Positions 11,201 to 21,317 are shown, counted from the stretch's first letter. The stretch: 64,000 nt of DNA from Synechococcus sp. SP2 MAG (GCA_030756895.1 JAVBIX010000052.1:1-64000); one strand, 5' to 3'. The notes: generated by a model not told the origin, from the letters alone. Numbers and translations are program-made.

Positions 11201-12646
11201 AGGGCTACTGAAGCGATTCAGACTCAACAATCCCTGAACTGAGGACCAATCAGCCTGAAGAGACCAACGTTCAAGCAAAGGATTGCTGTCTTGGTTGAGT
11301 GCCAACTGAAGTCGAGGCGAAAGGCTGGGACCCGACACACTCAACTCTCCATTGAGAGGGGTTTTGGTCCCCAACAGCTCAGGAATCAACGGGAGTCCCT
11401 TCCAGGCTTTCCCGACAAGTTGAAGCTGCTTGGTTTTGATATCCAGCAGCGGATACAAAGCACCCTGAGCCTTGACCGATAAACCTGGAGCCTTCAAAGC
11501 CAATGTTTCGAGCCTGGCTTTCCATGCCTTCGGGCGACGCCCGTCTCCGCGCACCTGCAGATCAATCGCAATGGGTTGATCCAGGACGTTGGTCTCGGGA
11601 AATTGCCATCGCCCTGACAGTTTGAAACGAGGCTGAGACCAATCACCATCAAGGCTCATGGCCAACTGATTGTCCTGATTCAGCTCCTTCAGGGTGGCGC
11701 TTAAATCAAAGTGCTGATTCAGTCGAAATCGACCGCCCAAACTGGCTCTGTAAGGGCCATAACGCCATTGACTGCGAGGAATCGTGAGTTGATCACCATC
11801 ACAGTGGAGACGCAGCTGTCGCGACGCAAGCGCGTGCTGAAGCGGCTTACCGCTGACCTTCAAGCCAACGACGGAAAATCCTCCACCGCAGCTGGTTTGA
11901 CCTCGATTCCATTCGAAACTGAGATCACCACCCAATTGGCCCTTCAGTTGGATGGGCTGGGCCATCGGAAGCAACCCTTGCAATCGGTCCAAGCGAATCC
12001 GCTTCAGACGCGTTGTAAGCAAAAATTCAGGACGATCCCAGTGAGTACGCCCTTTCAACGTCACCGAACCTCGATCAGGGAGTCCGATCTGAAAGGCACC
12101 ATCAGCCCATTTCTCATTGAGACGGAGGCGGGCGGCTCCCGCCAAAGAAAGCTGAAGATCGGCTGGCTCAAACCGAATTTGAGCTGGCTCGGTGAGCCGA
12201 ACTCGAAGGTCGACGCGATGAAGGAAATCACCCTTGGGCGGAGGGCCTGGCACCCAAAACTGCCCCTGTTGATTTCGGCTTAAGTCGACGTTTGCCCCCT
12301 TCAGTCGGGCCACGACCACCAGCCGCAAATGGCGAATACTGGAAAGAGGATCAATCCCCAAGCTGAGTTTCTGCACACGAAGGGTTGAGGCATCCTTCGT
12401 TCCAGGAAGAATCTTGATCGGTCCGATCCCGATTCCATCAAGACCAAGGCCGCGATAAGGGCCGATCTCAATCGGATGCCCCAGTGGGATGGAAAGTTGC
12501 TGTTCAAGGGAGGGACGCAAACCATTGACGGCCCGTGCAATCAATCGGTCAGCAGTCAGCCAAACGGCAGCGGCAGCCACAACTGTGAGGCCAAGTCCAG
12601 AGATCACCACTCGTGGAGCCATCGCGCTTTTGCCTGTGCTCCCCAT
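8222..12646 (-). CDS. TamB/Tic236-type translocation and assembly module protein
   Basis: This very large protein (1474 residues) has a single N-terminal membrane anchor (GLGLTVVAAAAVWL, about residues 18-31). A long beta-rich body follows, with repeated short strands in the AsmA/TamB style. A C-terminal DUF490 (TamB) domain of about 400 residues ends in QLQLFFRF, with the terminal aromatic typical of envelope-spanning proteins. TamB homologues, Tic236 in plastids, bridge inner and outer membranes and help outer-membrane protein assembly or lipid transfer. The stop is three bases before the ROK kinase start, and the gene is divergent from the Ycf51 gene. Confidence 0.9.
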   Translation of the reverse strand: MGSTGKSAMAPRVVISGLGLTVVAAAAVWLTADRLIARAVNGLRPSLEQQLSIPLGHPIEIGPYRGLGLDGIGIGPIKILPGTKDASTLRVQKLSLGIDPLSSIRHLRLVVVARLKGANVDLSRNQQGQFWVPGPPPKGDFLHRVDLRVRLTEPAQIRFEPADLQLSLAGAARLRLNEKWADGAFQIGLPDRGSVTLKGRTHWDRPEFLLTTRLKRIRLDRLQGLLPMAQPIQLKGQLGGDLSFEWNRGQTSCGGGFSVVGLKVSGKPLQHALASRQLRLHCDGDQLTIPRSQWRYGPYRASLGGRFRLNQHFDLSATLKELNQDNQLAMSLDGDWSQPRFKLSGRWQFPETNVLDQPIAIDLQVRGDGRRPKAWKARLETLALKAPGLSVKAQGALYPLLDIKTKQLQLVGKAWKGLPLIPELLGTKTPLNGELSVSGPSLSPRLQLALNQDSNPLLERWSLQADWSSVQGLLSLNRFSSPQLNADAVLPFQIGKDGLKVGALQSNLRLRTYPLSRIGSLLGTEMDGTIAVDGEVRGPLQLLQPDLQIEVHSPRAGAIRLVERWKGRFKGQPGGGGQLQMASVGAVIPGSLDAQLGGDWLPEIVRLRRRNGELQISGSPALYRWTASNLSVDGLELVLPPKQRWEGVYGRLSGSGDLSLQPWSMSADLKLVQPGLLGIQLRQALLTAKYKNDRYDISGELLPRGSGQIMFEADGFRNAGLNATIQARGLSARWLTASALSIPQLSQSLPAYQGDATDLGTLLVNTFGGSLDGQLRALRGSQLELADARRYRREKEAFHPEDLRGQVDAVVDLQGPNLKSLDVDLTARGHLWIDGEDEDIALQVKPFIAEVKGPLSSGEGNFSLIHLPFSLLALVAPVPPALQGALGINGSYRLGDGGPLLTTELVLEEARVGQESIELDRGQVLLANETLQLDLALRAEGADEPLTLIGQVPLTPDRPLDVRVESHGDGLHFLAGFSKDVVVWNQGNTDLRLLIGGSLLAPEANGFIVMNDGEFVVRDQIVSKVKSSVLFDFDRLEVQELKGQIGRSGTIEASGALKLFKTGPEDVPLAITVEKARIKVPTADVVLAADLRVNGALVSPNFQGNLQLSDGAITPEQSLFSRLKKSDGKSGYQNDQVVARPLVSANALLEEDWDFNQPLVLLGPNVEEDPSRKLKASLPNLPFVGFDNFRVQFGPGLKVQVQPIANFTTAGLITVNGPLDSNIELRGVLQLLTGRVSMFTSTFNLDRKAPNVAVFTPSQGLIPYVDIAMETRVSDSVNLGVGSNPSNTTIFDTNGTGTLGAGGQLRLVKVMLQAEGPANRLADSIQLRSSPPMPQPQLLGLIGGNSLAGLTGGGAGTALAAVLGQSLLSPLLGTFTDAFNQRLQFALYPTYVTPIVDNNGERVSGRVPPQLAIVTDFGVNIADRFDLSVLAAPNRNDLPPQGSLTYQIDQNLSVSGSVDTQGTWQSQLQLFFRF

Positions 12647-12710
12647 CGACGACCGTCATCCCAGCCAAGGTCGACGCAATATAGAGAGGACATTTGTCCC
12701 TAACCAGCCC

Positions 12711-13151
12711 ATGCCGCTTCCGGAATTATTGGAGGTATCCAGCAAATGGCTGGCCTGGAGTGGCCTGGGCCTCTCTGTTCTGACGGTGGTTGCGTTCGTG
12801 ACCCGCTGGGGACTGCGTTTTCGCCTTGTTGGCGTCAGTAGTTTTACGTTCTTGTTAGCGGTGAGTTGCTGGGCTTTCTCAATCAGCTATTCGCCCCCGG
12901 TGCGCGTGGAAGGAGCTCTACAGGTGCCAATTGTGTTTGATAACGGCACCGACCTTGTCGTGGCACAAGCTTCCAATGATTTTGTAGAAAGTGCAATTAC
13001 ACCAACGCTGAACCAGATCGCTGCGAACCTCCGCCCGGGAGGTCGCAATCGTGAAGTGCGCGTTCGACTTCGGCAGCTACAGCCCGTGAGCGAGGGCACC
13101 TCAAGACCGGTAGTGCTGGGAGAAACCAAACGAGACTTCAGTCAGGGATGA
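12711..13151 (+). CDS. Ycf51 family membrane protein
   Basis: The 146-residue protein has two N-terminal hydrophobic segments (about residues 14-32 and 38-56) and then a soluble domain starting at SPPVRVEGALQVPIVFDN. It resembles the Ycf51/DUF2518 family of cyanobacteria and some plastids, whose function is unknown. The ATG at 12711 gives the expected N-terminus; the frame stays open further upstream but would run into the divergent TamB gene. Its stop overlaps the next gene's ATG by four bases, so the two are probably translated together. Confidence 0.75.
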   Translation: MPLPELLEVSSKWLAWSGLGLSVLTVVAFVTRWGLRFRLVGVSSFTFLLAVSCWAFSISYSPPVRVEGALQVPIVFDNGTDLVVAQASNDFVESAITPTLNQIAANLRPGGRNREVRVRLRQLQPVSEGTSRPVVLGETKRDFSQG

Positions 13152-13552
13152 ACGCCAATGCCCCTATACATGCGTTACCCCAAGGTTTTCGCGATGAGCA
13201 GCGTGATTTAAAACAGGCTGGAATTACTAACTGGGGGGAGCTGCGTGAGCTCACAGATCAAAAACTGAGCCGGCTTGTCGCAACGGGTCGATCCACAGCA
13301 CGCAATCTCAAACGACTCCGCGGCATCGCCGAACTGGTGTGCTGTTTGGAACTTGCCCCAGCCGATGCGGCTTTATTGATGCATGCAGGTTTTGCAACGG
13401 TCGCAGCCATCGCAACCTCTTCGCCGCAGGAGATTACCAACCGCACCGGGCGCCTGGAACGCCAGTTGGGGAGTGGCAGAGCTCCGGTTGTGGATCTTGC
13501 GATAGCCAAACAATGGATCATGCAAGCAAAAGCCAGGCAAACCACGAACTGA
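13148..13552 (+). CDS. DUF4332 (helix-hairpin-helix-like) protein
   Basis: This 134-residue helical protein contains two tandem helix-hairpin-helix-like repeats: one around ELRELTDQKLSRLVATG, the other around MHAGFATVAAIATSSPQEI. This fits DUF4332, a family related to the Pol X or RPA-alpha type HhH fold. Such repeats can bind DNA non-specifically, but no function is established. The start overlaps the Ycf51 stop (ATGA). Confidence 0.7.
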   Translation: MNANAPIHALPQGFRDEQRDLKQAGITNWGELRELTDQKLSRLVATGRSTARNLKRLRGIAELVCCLELAPADAALLMHAGFATVAAIATSSPQEITNRTGRLERQLGSGRAPVVDLAIAKQWIMQAKARQTTN

Positions 13553-13655
13553 CCGCTCCAAGCTGCAGCCCCGTACTTACTCCTTTGAAATAGTTTCAGT
13601 TATTCAAGGAGGAACATTGCGTCCCCTCCAACAAGGTTTCGTCAGAACTTGGTCT

Positions 13656-13928
13656 ATGCGCCACCTGACGATTCCATCCTTGTCACTTTCACTGTTGATA
13701 TCCGCTTCAGCAGGGTTAGCTCAATCCAGCCTTCTTGAGAGCGTCAAGAGAAACCCAGCCGAAGCCAAAGCGCTTTGTCAGTCGTTCAGAGCCATGAACA
13801 GCAATGGCCAATCCGCACTCTCATCTGGAGCTATCAATCAGCTGGCCAATCAACGTAATCTCAGTACAAATAATGCAGAAATCTTGGCCACTTATGTGAT
13901 TGGACTGCACTGCTCGGATGTTCGCTGA
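13656..13928 (+). CDS. Small secreted hypothetical protein
   Basis: The 90-residue product begins with a clear signal peptide, MRHLTIPSLSLSLLISASAGLAQS, with probable cleavage after LAQ. The mature part is short, helical and ends in a pair of cysteine-containing segments (ALCQSF and GLHCSDVR). I chose the ATG at 13656 because it gives a conventional signal peptide; a TTG at 13617 would add 13 residues. No domain is recognised. Likely periplasmic. Confidence 0.65.
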   Translation: MRHLTIPSLSLSLLISASAGLAQSSLLESVKRNPAEAKALCQSFRAMNSNGQSALSSGAINQLANQRNLSTNNAEILATYVIGLHCSDVR

Positions 13929-13933
13929 TTCAG

Positions 13934-15544
13934 ATGGTCCTTGATCAAACATTCACCCAAGAGAGGTTCACCGACGCAACATTGATCACCACTGATGGCG
14001 TGGCATTGGTGTCGCGCATCTGGACTCCACAAGGGTCTGGTCCATGGCCCACCCTTCTGATGAGACAGCCCTATGGAAGAGCCATTGCCTCCACTGTCAC
14101 TCTCCCCCACCCGCTGTGGTGGACTGACCAAGGGTTCGCAGTCGTCGTCCAAGACGTGCGCGGACAGGGCAGTTCTGACGGAACGTTTCAAGGGTTCGGC
14201 CAAGAAGCTGCTGACACCGCCGCGACCATCACTTGGCTCCGCAAGCGGCCTGAGTGCAACGGCCGCATTGGCATGTATGGATTGTCCTATCAAGGGCTGA
14301 CCCAGCTGCTCGCACCATCGGATTGCCCAGCTCCTGATTGCATCGCCCCAGCCATGTGCGGTTTGGATGAACAAGCGCATTGGAGTTGCGAAGGCGGTGC
14401 TCACTGGTGGCACCTCGGCCTTGGTTGGGGCTTGCAGCTTGCAGCCCTGCAAGCCAAGCGTCGCAACGATCAAGTCGGCTGGGACGAGATCCACAACGCT
14501 TTGGTGGATGGCCGCTATCTCCGCGAAGGAGTCGGGCTTTTGGAGCGACACGACCCCAAAGGAATGGCCTTGCGCTGGTTGCAACAACCTACAGATCAAG
14601 CCAACGGCTGGACTCTCCATCGCCCAACGGAAGCCTGGCTCCGCAAACCCATGCTGCTGATCGGCGGTTGGTGGGATCCCCATCTGCGAGGTCTCCTCGA
14701 CCTTCTTAGAACGGCCCGATCTAAGGGCGGCAATCCGGAACTTCATATCGGCCCCGCCACCCATCTGCAGTGGTGGTCAGAAACCAACCAGCTTCTGCTC
14801 GATTTTTTCAATCAACATCTCAAAAGCCCTCCAACACAAAGCCAAGAGAAGACAACAGAAATCAGGCTTTGGGATCAAGGCGATGCCACCTGGTCTTGTC
14901 AGAGTGGAAACGAGAGCTCTAGCGCCTGTTGGCATTTGGCAAGCCAAGGCCTGGCTTGCCTTGATCTCAGCGATGGGACATTGCTCGATGCAGCGATACC
15001 TGGATCTGGAACCTGCGTCATTGTTCATGATCCATGGCGGCCCGCACCGGCAGTTGGCGGACATTTGAGCCCTACGGCTGGGCCTTGCGACAGGAGGGTG
15101 GTTGATCAACGCTCAGACGTGGCCGTTTTTAACTCCGCACCGCTTCAAACAGCTCTCCAGCTATGCGGTCGCCCGCTCTTGAAATTAAGGGTGTCAGCCG
15201 ATCAGCCATCCTTTGATGTCTGCGCTGCGTTATCAAGACTCCCCGCTGATCGCGATGAGGTGCAGCAACTTTCAACCGGTGTATTGCGAGTGGGACGGGC
15301 CATTGACTCGGAATGCCGCCAAATCACGCTGGAATTGCAGCCGCTGTTCGTCAGCTTCCAACCGGGAGATCGACTAAGGCTCTCGCTTGCCGGTGCTTCA
15401 TGGCCCGCCATTGGTGTCAATCCAGGAGATGGCGAGCAACGCTTTGGCCCACCCAACAGCGATTGCCGCGTCATCACCATCTGCTTACAACTGGACGGGG
15501 CGACACTGCAAATGGCGCCACTACTCGTTGCCCAAGCCGGGTGA
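13934..15544 (+). CDS. CocE/NonD family X-Pro dipeptidyl-peptidase-like hydrolase
   Basis: This 536-residue serine hydrolase of the CocE/S15 type has the N-terminal MRQPYGR region, the VVVQDVRGQGSSDG motif (about residues 73-86) and a nucleophile elbow MYGLSYQG near residue 113. A C-terminal jelly-roll domain (S15 C-terminal type) fills the last 220 residues or so. Family members hydrolyse esters, acyl-amino acids or beta-lactam esters; the substrate here is unknown. No signal peptide is visible. It starts five bases after the preceding small gene. Confidence 0.88.
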   Translation: MVLDQTFTQERFTDATLITTDGVALVSRIWTPQGSGPWPTLLMRQPYGRAIASTVTLPHPLWWTDQGFAVVVQDVRGQGSSDGTFQGFGQEAADTAATITWLRKRPECNGRIGMYGLSYQGLTQLLAPSDCPAPDCIAPAMCGLDEQAHWSCEGGAHWWHLGLGWGLQLAALQAKRRNDQVGWDEIHNALVDGRYLREGVGLLERHDPKGMALRWLQQPTDQANGWTLHRPTEAWLRKPMLLIGGWWDPHLRGLLDLLRTARSKGGNPELHIGPATHLQWWSETNQLLLDFFNQHLKSPPTQSQEKTTEIRLWDQGDATWSCQSGNESSSACWHLASQGLACLDLSDGTLLDAAIPGSGTCVIVHDPWRPAPAVGGHLSPTAGPCDRRVVDQRSDVAVFNSAPLQTALQLCGRPLLKLRVSADQPSFDVCAALSRLPADRDEVQQLSTGVLRVGRAIDSECRQITLELQPLFVSFQPGDRLRLSLAGASWPAIGVNPGDGEQRFGPPNSDCRVITICLQLDGATLQMAPLLVAQAG

Positions 15545-15580
15545 ACTCAGGCAAACTAACTCCATTGTTGCTCCACATTC

Positions 15581-16321
15581 ATGAAGCTCTCCTCCTGCCT
15601 TCTGGTCTGCGCTCTAGCGGCACCGATGCTGCAGGCTTTCCCTGTGCCAGCGGCACGAGGAGAACAACTTTTAGCCCAGGGAGCATTGGCCCCACGGACT
15701 CCCTTGAGTGCCAGTAAAGCCAGCAAAGCGGCGGATTCCTTACTGACAGCTCTACAAACCCGAAACGCCCAGGCTTTGTTTGATCGCCTATCCACCCCAC
15801 TGCAAAACGCAACCACCGTTGAAGCAGTGAAGGGGCGCTTGAATCAAGCGCATCGCATCCAATCCACACGTGTCGTGGCGATTTATCCAGGAATGGATGA
15901 CACCACCGTGGATGTGATTGCCCAAACCGAGAAGGGAAGCAAGGAGCTGCTGCTCGTTCTTGACGATGAAGGCAAGTTAGTGGCCTGGAAGTGGCTGGGT
16001 GAAACGCTGCCGATCGAGACAACAGCTCTCAAATTTGTTCGCGATCTCAACGCACAACGCTGGATTGCAGCTCGCTACTACCTAGCGCTTGATTTTCAAA
16101 AAGAAATTTCTCCAGAAGATCTGGAGCGGAAATGGAGCAAGTTGAGCCGCATCTTGGGAGGAGTGAAGCGGATCAAAAACGCCGTCATTTCAAGCAGAGG
16201 AGCTGAACAACAACTAGTTCTGGTCACCATTGAATTTGGAACCGTGACCGACAACCTGTTCGTCATTTTCGATGATCAAGGCCGGATCATCAACGTGGAC
16301 TTCTCAGAGGATCTGGTCTAA
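15581..16321 (+). CDS. Secreted DUF3887 domain protein
   Basis: The 246-residue protein has an N-terminal signal peptide (MKLSSCLLVCALAAPMLQAFPVPA) and then two related alpha+beta repeats. One lies at about residues 45-130 (DSLLTALQTRNAQALFDRLS), the other at about 148-246 (KFVRDLNAQRWIAARYYLAL). Each fits the DUF3887/NTF2-like fold, so the protein appears to be an internal duplication. The function is unknown and it is likely periplasmic. It sits between the CocE hydrolase and glgB. Confidence 0.72.
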   Translation: MKLSSCLLVCALAAPMLQAFPVPAARGEQLLAQGALAPRTPLSASKASKAADSLLTALQTRNAQALFDRLSTPLQNATTVEAVKGRLNQAHRIQSTRVVAIYPGMDDTTVDVIAQTEKGSKELLLVLDDEGKLVAWKWLGETLPIETTALKFVRDLNAQRWIAARYYLALDFQKEISPEDLERKWSKLSRILGGVKRIKNAVISSRGAEQQLVLVTIEFGTVTDNLFVIFDDQGRIINVDFSEDLV

Positions 16322-16402
16322 TCCAAACAACTCGGGAGAATCCGTGGAGCCTAGGCGGGTTTTCCGCTTAAGCTCCCGGGCTAACGAAGTCCATCCCCCT
16401 GC

Positions 16403-18700
16403 ATGACCGGCGCTGTTCTCGACTGGATGGTTCAGGACAGCCAGAGGCTGGCTGAATGCCGACACGATCATCCCTTCTCTCTTCTGGGACCCCAACAGCT
16501 GGAGTCGGGCGAATGGATTGTTAGAGCTTGGGTTCCTGAAGCTGAAACCGTTGAATTGATCCTCGATGGCAAACGCCTATCGATGCAGACTCCTCATCAC
16601 CCATGGGTGTTCGAAGCACAATGCTCAAGGGACCCAGGGCATAACTACAAATTGAAGGTCCGCCGAGGCGAGCTCGAGCATGACCAATTCGATCCTTGGG
16701 CCTTTCGGCATGAATGGATGGGCGAGATGGATCGCCATCTGTTTGCAGAAGGAAATCACCATCACATTTGGCGTCGGATGGGGGCCCACCAATGTCAACA
16801 AGGCGGCATCCAAGGTGTGATGTTCTGCCTTTGGGCACCGAACGCCCTCACCGTGAGCGTGATCGGAAATCTCAATTCGTGGGATGGCCGCTATCACCCC
16901 ATGCAGCAAAGACTGGGCGGCATCTGGGAATTATTCGTTCCCGAGCTTGAAGAAGGACACTTTTACAAATACGAAATCCGCACCCAAGACGGCCACTGCT
17001 ATCAGAAGGCTGACCCCTACGGCTTCCAACATGAAGTCAGGCCTGATACCAGCTCCATCGTTAGTCATCTCGACGGATTTCAGTGGAATGATGACGCCTG
17101 GATTAGCAGCCGAGATAAATGCAACCCTCTCGATCAACCGATCTCGGTTTACGAGATGCACCTTGGTAGCTGGATTCATGCAGCAGCCGACGATCCATTC
17201 ATCGAAGCCGATGGAACTCCACGCCCACCGGTGCCTGCTGCTGACTTAAAGCCAGGTGCACGCCTGCTCACCTATCCAGAGCTTGCCGATCGTCTGATTC
17301 CTTACGTCAAAGAGCAAGGGTTCAGCCACATCGAATTAATGCCCATCACAGAGCATCCTTTCGATGGGTCATGGGGATACCAAGTCACAGGTTGGTATGC
17401 ACCCACAAGCCGCTACGGCACTCCCGACGAATTTCGCGCCTTCGTAGATCGCTGCCACGCCGAGGGCATTGGGGTGATCATCGATTGGGTGCCTGGCCAC
17501 TTCCCCAAAGACAGTCATGGTCTTGCCTTCTTCGATGGCTGCCACCTGTACGAACACGCCGACCCACGGATTGGCGAACACAAAGAATGGGGGACACTGA
17601 TCTTCAACTACAGCCGGAATGAGGTAAGAAACTTCCTGGTTGCCAATCTCGTCTTCTGGTTTGACCAGTTCCACATCGATGGCATCCGGGTTGATGCGGT
17701 GGCATCGATGCTTTATCGAGATTATCTACGGCCCGATGGTGAGTGGTTAGCCAACGAACAAGGGGGCAGAGAAAACACCGAAGCCGTCCGCTTCCTTCAA
17801 CAAGCCAATCACGTTCTGTTCGAGCATTTCCCAGGCGCTCTTTCTATTGCCGAAGAATCCACAACCTGGCCCATGGTGACTCAGCCCACGGAGAACGGTG
17901 GACTTGGCTTCAATCTCAAATGGAACATGGGTTGGATGCACGACATGCTCGATTACTTCGAGCTGGATCCGTGGTTCCGCCAGTTCCACCAAAACAACAT
18001 CACGTTTTCGATCTGGTACACCTATACCGAAAACTTCATGCTTGCCCTTAGTCACGACGAAGTCGTGCATGGCAAGAGCCATCTCCTTCACAAGATGCCT
18101 GGGGATGACTGGCAGAAGTACGCCAACACGCGTGCCTTACTCGCCTACATGTGGACGCATCCGGGCAAGAAAACGATCTTCATGGGAATGGAGTTCGGCC
18201 AACGCGAGGAATGGAACGTGTGGGGCGATCTGCAATGGGATTTGCTGAACTACGAGCCGCATGCGGGTGTTCATCTCATGGTGAAAGAACTCAATGCGCT
18301 CTACAAGCAAGAGCCTGCTCTCTGGAAAGACGACTTTGATCAGTACGGATTCCAGTGGATCGATTGCAATGACAATCGCCATTCCGTGATTAGTTTTATG
18401 CGACGAGAAAGTACAACTGGCTCTTGGTTAGTCGTCGTAGCCAACTTCACACCCCAAAACCATTCCAATTACAAAGTAGGAGTTCCAATCTCTGGCTTCT
18501 ACGAAGAAATCTTCAATACCGATGCTGCTAAGTACGGCGGCAGCAACCTTGGAAATCTTGGTGGGAAGTTGAGCGATCAATGGGGAATCCATGGCTACGA
18601 AAACTCCTTGGATCTCTGCCTGCCACCTCTCAGCTTGATGGTGTTTAAGCACGATGCCAAGAAAAGTTTGTCTGAAGCAAGCAAGAAAGAGAGCACTTAG
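16403..18700 (+). CDS. glgB: 1,4-alpha-glucan branching enzyme
   Basis: GlgB introduces alpha-1,6 branches into glycogen, the cyanobacterial carbon store. The 765-residue protein has two N-terminal carbohydrate-binding CBM48-type modules and a GH13 barrel. The four conserved GH13 motifs are present: [19 protein letters not shown] with the nucleophile aspartate, AEEST with the acid/base glutamate, and [10 protein letters not shown]. Length and the N-terminal extension match the cyanobacterial long form. It precedes hemE, as is common in marine picocyanobacteria. Confidence 0.96.
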   Translation: MTGAVLDWMVQDSQRLAECRHDHPFSLLGPQQLESGEWIVRAWVPEAETVELILDGKRLSMQTPHHPWVFEAQCSRDPGHNYKLKVRRGELEHDQFDPWAFRHEWMGEMDRHLFAEGNHHHIWRRMGAHQCQQGGIQGVMFCLWAPNALTVSVIGNLNSWDGRYHPMQQRLGGIWELFVPELEEGHFYKYEIRTQDGHCYQKADPYGFQHEVRPDTSSIVSHLDGFQWNDDAWISSRDKCNPLDQPISVYEMHLGSWIHAAADDPFIEADGTPRPPVPAADLKPGARLLTYPELADRLIPYVKEQGFSHIELMPITEHPFDGSWGYQVTGWYAPTSRYGTPDEFRAFVDRCHAEGIGVIIDWVPGHFPKDSHGLAFFDGCHLYEHADPRIGEHKEWGTLIFNYSRNEVRNFLVANLVFWFDQFHIDGIRVDAVASMLYRDYLRPDGEWLANEQGGRENTEAVRFLQQANHVLFEHFPGALSIAEESTTWPMVTQPTENGGLGFNLKWNMGWMHDMLDYFELDPWFRQFHQNNITFSIWYTYTENFMLALSHDEVVHGKSHLLHKMPGDDWQKYANTRALLAYMWTHPGKKTIFMGMEFGQREEWNVWGDLQWDLLNYEPHAGVHLMVKELNALYKQEPALWKDDFDQYGFQWIDCNDNRHSVISFMRRESTTGSWLVVVANFTPQNHSNYKVGVPISGFYEEIFNTDAAKYGGSNLGNLGGKLSDQWGIHGYENSLDLCLPPLSLMVFKHDAKKSLSEASKKEST

Positions 18701-18796
18701 GTTCAGGTGATGTGACAAAACTGCCCGGATCGCCTTAAAACACAGCGTTTCGGTCAGTTTCCTCAGGTAGGTTGCCGCCTGGATCTTCACGCATTC

Positions 18797-19852
18797 ATGA
18801 GCGACACCCTGCCACTACTGCTCCGTGCCGCCCGCGGAGAATCAGTAGAGCGTCCTCCTGTCTGGATGATGCGCCAAGCAGGGCGCTACATGAAGGTCTA
18901 CCGCGACCTTCGCGATCGCCACCCCAGCTTCCGAGAACGATCTGAAAACCCCGATCTCTCTTACGAGATCTCCATGCAGCCGTTTAAGGCCTTCCAGCCT
19001 GATGGGGTGATCCTTTTCTCAGACATCCTGACCCCACTGCCCGGCATGGGGATCGAGTTCGACATTATTGAGAGCAAAGGCCCTCAAATTGGTGATCCGA
19101 TCCGGAGCCTCAGTCAAATTGAAGCGCTCAGGCCTTTGCAGCCAGAAGAGAGCATGCCCTTTGTGGGCGAAGTACTGGGCCGGCTGCGCAGCAGCGTTGG
19201 CAATCAGGCAGCAGTTCTTGGTTTCGTAGGTGCCCCCTGGACCCTGGCGGCGTATGTCGTGGAAGGAAAAAGCAGCAAGAACTATGCCGTCATTAAAAAG
19301 ATGGCCTTTCAGGAGCCAGAACTCCTGCACAAACTCCTCGATCACTTCGCGACTTCGATTGCCACCTACTTGCGTTATCAAATTGATTCCGGAGCACAGG
19401 TTGTACAGATGTTTGACTCCTGGGCAGGGCAACTCAGCCCCGCCGATTACGACACGTTTGCTGCGCCTTATCAGAAAAAAGTTGTCGATCTCGTCAAACA
19501 AACTCATCCCGACACCCCGTTCATCCTTTACATCTCTGGAAGCGCAGGGGTTTTAGAGCGAATGGGTCGCACAGGTGTCGATATCATTTCTTTGGATTGG
19601 ACCGTGGACATGGCTGAGGGCCTCGCCCGCCTACCCGACCACATTGGCGTGCAAGGCAATGTCGATCCAGGCTTGCTTTTTGGCACACCTGAGGCCATTC
19701 GCGATCGCATCGATGATTGCGTGCGCAAGGCCCGTGGTCGCCGCCACATCCTGAATCTTGGCCATGGAATTTTGCCTGGCACTCCTGAAGAGAACGGCCG
19801 GGCATTCTTTGAAGCCGGTAAGACTGTGATGGATCGAATCGGGGAGGGCTGA
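18797..19852 (+). CDS. hemE: Uroporphyrinogen decarboxylase
   Basis: HemE decarboxylates uroporphyrinogen III to coproporphyrinogen III, a shared step to heme and chlorophyll. The 351-residue protein has the two family signatures: [13 protein letters not shown] near residue 21 and [16 protein letters not shown] near residue 142. A catalytic aspartate lies in ILFSDIL. It is followed directly, with no gap, by the SDR-type gene, which suggests a shared transcript. Confidence 0.96.
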   Translation: MSDTLPLLLRAARGESVERPPVWMMRQAGRYMKVYRDLRDRHPSFRERSENPDLSYEISMQPFKAFQPDGVILFSDILTPLPGMGIEFDIIESKGPQIGDPIRSLSQIEALRPLQPEESMPFVGEVLGRLRSSVGNQAAVLGFVGAPWTLAAYVVEGKSSKNYAVIKKMAFQEPELLHKLLDHFATSIATYLRYQIDSGAQVVQMFDSWAGQLSPADYDTFAAPYQKKVVDLVKQTHPDTPFILYISGSAGVLERMGRTGVDIISLDWTVDMAEGLARLPDHIGVQGNVDPGLLFGTPEAIRDRIDDCVRKARGRRHILNLGHGILPGTPEENGRAFFEAGKTVMDRIGEG

Positions 19853-20854
19853 TTGATCCCGTCACCCGCTCGAATCCTGATCACCGGCGCAAGTGGTTGC
19901 GTCGGCCAATACACAGCGTCCTGGCTCCTGGAAAATTCCGATGCCGAGTTGCTGCTTTGGCTGCGTGATCCAGCCAAACTTTCTGCGATCTCAGCGGATC
20001 AACCACGTGTCCGTCTGTTAGTGGGAGATCTGCGTGAAACAGATCGATTTGCCAGCGAACTCTCCACCGTGACCCGGGTGATTCATACGGCTACCGCATG
20101 GGGAGATCCTGAGCGTGCCCATCAAGTGAATGTTGTGGCCGTCAAAAGGATGCTGGCCCTTCTTAATCCAGCTGTCGTTGAACAAATCATCTATTTCTCA
20201 ACCGCCAGCATTCTCGATCGTTCCTTACAACCGCTTCAAGAAGCCCTGGCCTACGGCACCGAATACATCCAAACCAAAGCTCAATGCCTTGGAGAGCTTG
20301 AACAACACCCATTAGCTGAACGCATTGTGGCGGTGTTTCCAACACTGGTATTCGGCGGAAGGGTTGATGGGACAAGTCCATTCCCAACGAGTTACCTAAC
20401 GGAAGGCCTAGCGGAAGCAAGCAAATGGTTATGGCTCGCTCGCTGGCTGAGAGCCGATGCCAGCTTCCATTTCATCCATGCGGCTGACATCGCGGCAATC
20501 TGCGGAATCCTGGCGACAACACCTCACCAACCCAATCCAGAACCTGGGCAGGGGCCGGTCCGCAGAATTGTGATGGGGCAACCATGGATCAGCGTGAACG
20601 ATGCAGTGGCCACGCTCTGTCGCTGGAGAGGTGTGTCGCGAACTCCTGGAATACCCCTTTGGAGCTGGCTGATTGAGGGCCTGATCAAAGTCCTTCCAAT
20701 CGAAATCAACGCATGGGATCGATTTTCAATTCAACAGCGACACTTCGTTCACGATCCCGTTACCCAACCTGAACGCTTCGGTGGTCGCAGCCATGGACCA
20801 GACCTTGAAACAGTTCTGATGGATTCAGGACTTCCACATCGTGGAAAGATCTGA
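19853..20854 (+). CDS. NAD-dependent epimerase/dehydratase family (atypical SDR) protein
   Basis: This 333-residue extended SDR protein has the Rossmann motif TGASGCVGQ near residue 11 and the active-site YGTEYIQTK region (tyrosine and lysine of YxxxK). The TTG at 19853 starts immediately after the hemE stop. The protein resembles sugar-nucleotide epimerases or 3-beta-hydroxysteroid-dehydrogenase-like SDRs of cyanobacteria, but the substrate cannot be inferred. Confidence 0.8.
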   Translation: MIPSPARILITGASGCVGQYTASWLLENSDAELLLWLRDPAKLSAISADQPRVRLLVGDLRETDRFASELSTVTRVIHTATAWGDPERAHQVNVVAVKRMLALLNPAVVEQIIYFSTASILDRSLQPLQEALAYGTEYIQTKAQCLGELEQHPLAERIVAVFPTLVFGGRVDGTSPFPTSYLTEGLAEASKWLWLARWLRADASFHFIHAADIAAICGILATTPHQPNPEPGQGPVRRIVMGQPWISVNDAVATLCRWRGVSRTPGIPLWSWLIEGLIKVLPIEINAWDRFSIQQRHFVHDPVTQPERFGGRSHGPDLETVLMDSGLPHRGKI

Positions 20855-20888
20855 ACAGCGTTAAACTCATGGAAGTGTTTATGAGCTC

Positions 20889-21248
20889 ATGATCAGTCGT
20901 TTGCGTTCTCTCCTCTCAGCCGCGATTGCTTTGGCACTCGTCCTGGGAATCGGTGTTGGTACAGCCAATGCTGCCACTGTTGAAGTGAAGCTCGGTACAG
21001 ATTCCGGCATGCTTGCATTCGAACCCAGCACCCTCAACATCAAAGCTGGCGACACCGTCAAATTCGTCAATAACAAGCTGGCGCCTCACAACGCCGTTTT
21101 TGATGGCCACGACGAGCTCAGCCACAGCGATCTAGCATTTGCTCCCGGCGAATCATGGGAAGAAACTTTCACTGAAGCTGGAACCTTTGATTTCTACTGC
21201 GAGCCCCACCGTGGTGCTGGCATGGTCGGCAAAGTTATCGTTGAGTGA
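20889..21248 (+). CDS. petE: Plastocyanin
   Basis: Plastocyanin is the thylakoid-lumen copper protein that carries electrons from cytochrome b6f to photosystem I or oxidase. The 119-residue precursor has a signal peptide ending near VGTANAAT. The type-1 copper ligands are complete: a histidine in KLAPHNAVF, then the cysteine, histidine and methionine in [15 protein letters not shown] hairpin terminator follows at 21274-21317, and the alternative carrier cytochrome c6 lies just downstream. Confidence 0.97.
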   Translation: MISRLRSLLSAAIALALVLGIGVGTANAATVEVKLGTDSGMLAFEPSTLNIKAGDTVKFVNNKLAPHNAVFDGHDELSHSDLAFAPGESWEETFTEAGTFDFYCEPHRGAGMVGKVIVE

Positions 21249-21273
21249 TCGCTTTGATCAGCAGTTGAACACA

Positions 21274-21317
21274 AGCCCGGCGAGCGTTTTAACAGATGCT
21301 CACCGGGCTCTTTTTTG
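21274..21317 (+). terminator. Rho-independent terminator after petE
   Basis: A 12-base stem (AGCCCGGCGAGC pairing with GCTCACCGGGCT, one G-T pair) encloses a 12-base loop and is followed by CTTTTTTG. It lies 25 bases after the petE stop and 38 bases before the cytochrome c6 start. It should separate transcription of the two copper/iron alternative carriers, or attenuate it between them. Confidence 0.85.

Noticed and set aside
8222-12646. Many plus-strand frames of 60-190 codons opposite the TamB-type gene
   Set aside because: They are antisense to one long continuous reading frame with clear domain features, and none shows a recognisable motif.
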